Source of the DNA: JBDSTZ01 sp039927975
GTDB taxonomy: Bacteria; Pseudomonadota; Gammaproteobacteria; Burkholderiales; Burkholderiaceae_D
NCBI GenBank assembly: GCA_039927975.1
Contig: JBDSTZ010000071.1
Coordinates: forward strand, 1 to 5,844
DNA length: 5,844 nucleotides
Direction of reading: 5' to 3'
A program made the position numbers and the translations under genes. A model generated the notes under the pieces. It did no database searches. It was not told the DNA's origin and was given only the letters and a program-made list of their open reading frames with translations. Below, in pieces: positions 5,226 through 5,844 of the stretch (the stretch's first letter is position 1; every line of letters begins with the position of its first letter).

Positions 5226-5844
5226 TGGGCAGCATCACCGTCAGCCAGCTGGGCAAGGCCTACAAACTCTATCCGAGCCGCTGGAGCCGGCTGGCCGAGT
5301 GGATGCTGCCGTTCCGCGGGCGCCGCCACGAACTCAAGTGGGTGCTGCGCGATATTAATTTTTCCCTCGCGCCGGGCGAGGCGGTCGGCATCATCGGCAT
5401 CAACGGCGCCGGCAAGAGCACCCTGCTCAAGCTCATCACCGGCACCGCCCAGGCCAGCTGCGGCAGCGTGGCCATCGGCGGCCGCGTCGCGGCCCTGCTC
5501 GAACTGGGCATGGGCTTTCATCCGGAATTCACCGGGCGCCAGAACGCCTACCTGGCCGGCCAGCTGATCGGCCTCACCAGCGCCGAGATCGACACCCTGA
5601 TGCCGCACATCGAACAGTTCGCCGATATCGGCGACTATATCGACCAGCCGGTGCGGGTCTATTCGTCGGGCATGCAGATGCGCCTGGCCTTCAGCGTGGC
5701 CACCGCCAGGCGCCCCGACGTGCTGATCGTCGACGAGGCGCTGTCGGTCGGCGACGCCTTTTTCCAGCACAAGAGCTTCGAGCGCATCCGGCAATTCCGC
5801 GAGCTCGGCACGACCCTGCTGATCGTCAGCCACGACCGCGCCGC
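5225..5844 (+). CDS. ABC transporter ATPase for polysaccharide export (Wzt-like), partial at the right edge
   Basis: The reading frame from ATG 5225 stays open to the window end (206 complete codons). The motifs are intact: Walker A GINGAGKST (58-66), the ELGMGFHPEFTGRQNAYL stretch (93-110) typical of Wzt/TagH/KpsT ATPases, the signature in its polysaccharide-exporter form YSSGMQMRLAF (146-156), Walker B VLIVDEAL (166-173) with D-loop SVGD (174-177), and the H-loop VSHD (201-204). It powers the permease encoded immediately upstream; the start overlaps that stop by one base (TGATG), implying coupled translation. Whether a C-terminal glycan-binding domain exists, as in Wzt proteins that recognise the capped O-polysaccharide, lies outside the window. 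Confidence 0.92.
   Translation, partial: MGSITVSQLGKAYKLYPSRWSRLAEWMLPFRGRRHELKWVLRDINFSLAPGEAVGIIGINGAGKSTLLKLITGTAQASCGSVAIGGRVAALLELGMGFHPEFTGRQNAYLAGQLIGLTSAEIDTLMPHIEQFADIGDYIDQPVRVYSSGMQMRLAFSVATARRPDVLIVDEALSVGDAFFQHKSFERIRQFRELGTTLLIVSHDRA

Noticed and set aside
5087..5833. 248-codon open frame on the minus strand opposite the ABC ATPase
   Set aside because: It is an antisense shadow of the ATPase frame, which has all Walker, signature and H-loop motifs.

Overview
The window looks like chromosomal DNA from a GC-rich betaproteobacterium, most likely Oxalobacteraceae (Massilia, Duganella or Janthinobacterium type). This is inferred from strong G/C preference at third codon positions, weak or absent Shine-Dalgarno sequences, TATAAT-like -10 boxes, and the kinds of proteins encoded. 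Assignment is by recognition of families, not by a database search. Coding density is very high, and eight genes (two cut by the window edges) are supported.

Left part (1-2754). The first 27 codons of a probable membrane protein run leftward off the edge. Divergent from it is a two-gene unit: a UspA-like protein with a degraded nucleotide-binding loop, overlapping by 4 bp (ATGA) a VirK/YbjX (DUF535) family protein. Next, with its own TATAAT box, comes trhO, the rhodanese-domain tRNA uridine(34) hydroxylase. It carries a short acidic tetrapeptide-repeat tail.

Middle (2758-4126, minus strand). A family 2 glycosyltransferase with two C-terminal membrane helices overlaps by 8 bp a GtrA-type four-helix membrane protein. 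Together they suggest synthesis of a polyprenyl-phosphate-linked sugar and its movement across the inner membrane. This unit converges on trhO with 3 bp between stop codons, and both stops lie inside an inverted repeat.

Right part (4127-5844). An approximately 300 bp divergent intergenic region holds promoter candidates for both directions. The rightward unit is an ABC-2 polysaccharide export permease followed, with a TGATG overlap, by its ATPase (Wzm/Wzt type), which is cut by the right edge. The right half therefore looks like the edge of a cell-surface polysaccharide or O-antigen locus, with lipid-linked sugar supply on one side and an ABC export pathway on the other.

I see no RNA gene, CRISPR array, insertion sequence or phage gene. 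I found no convincing undescribed system. The more unusual points are small: a 22 bp tandem duplication across the stop codon of the VirK-like gene, the repeat tail of TrhO, the degenerate Usp protein coupled to VirK/YbjX, the hairpin spanning two convergent stops, and a long leader before the export operon.
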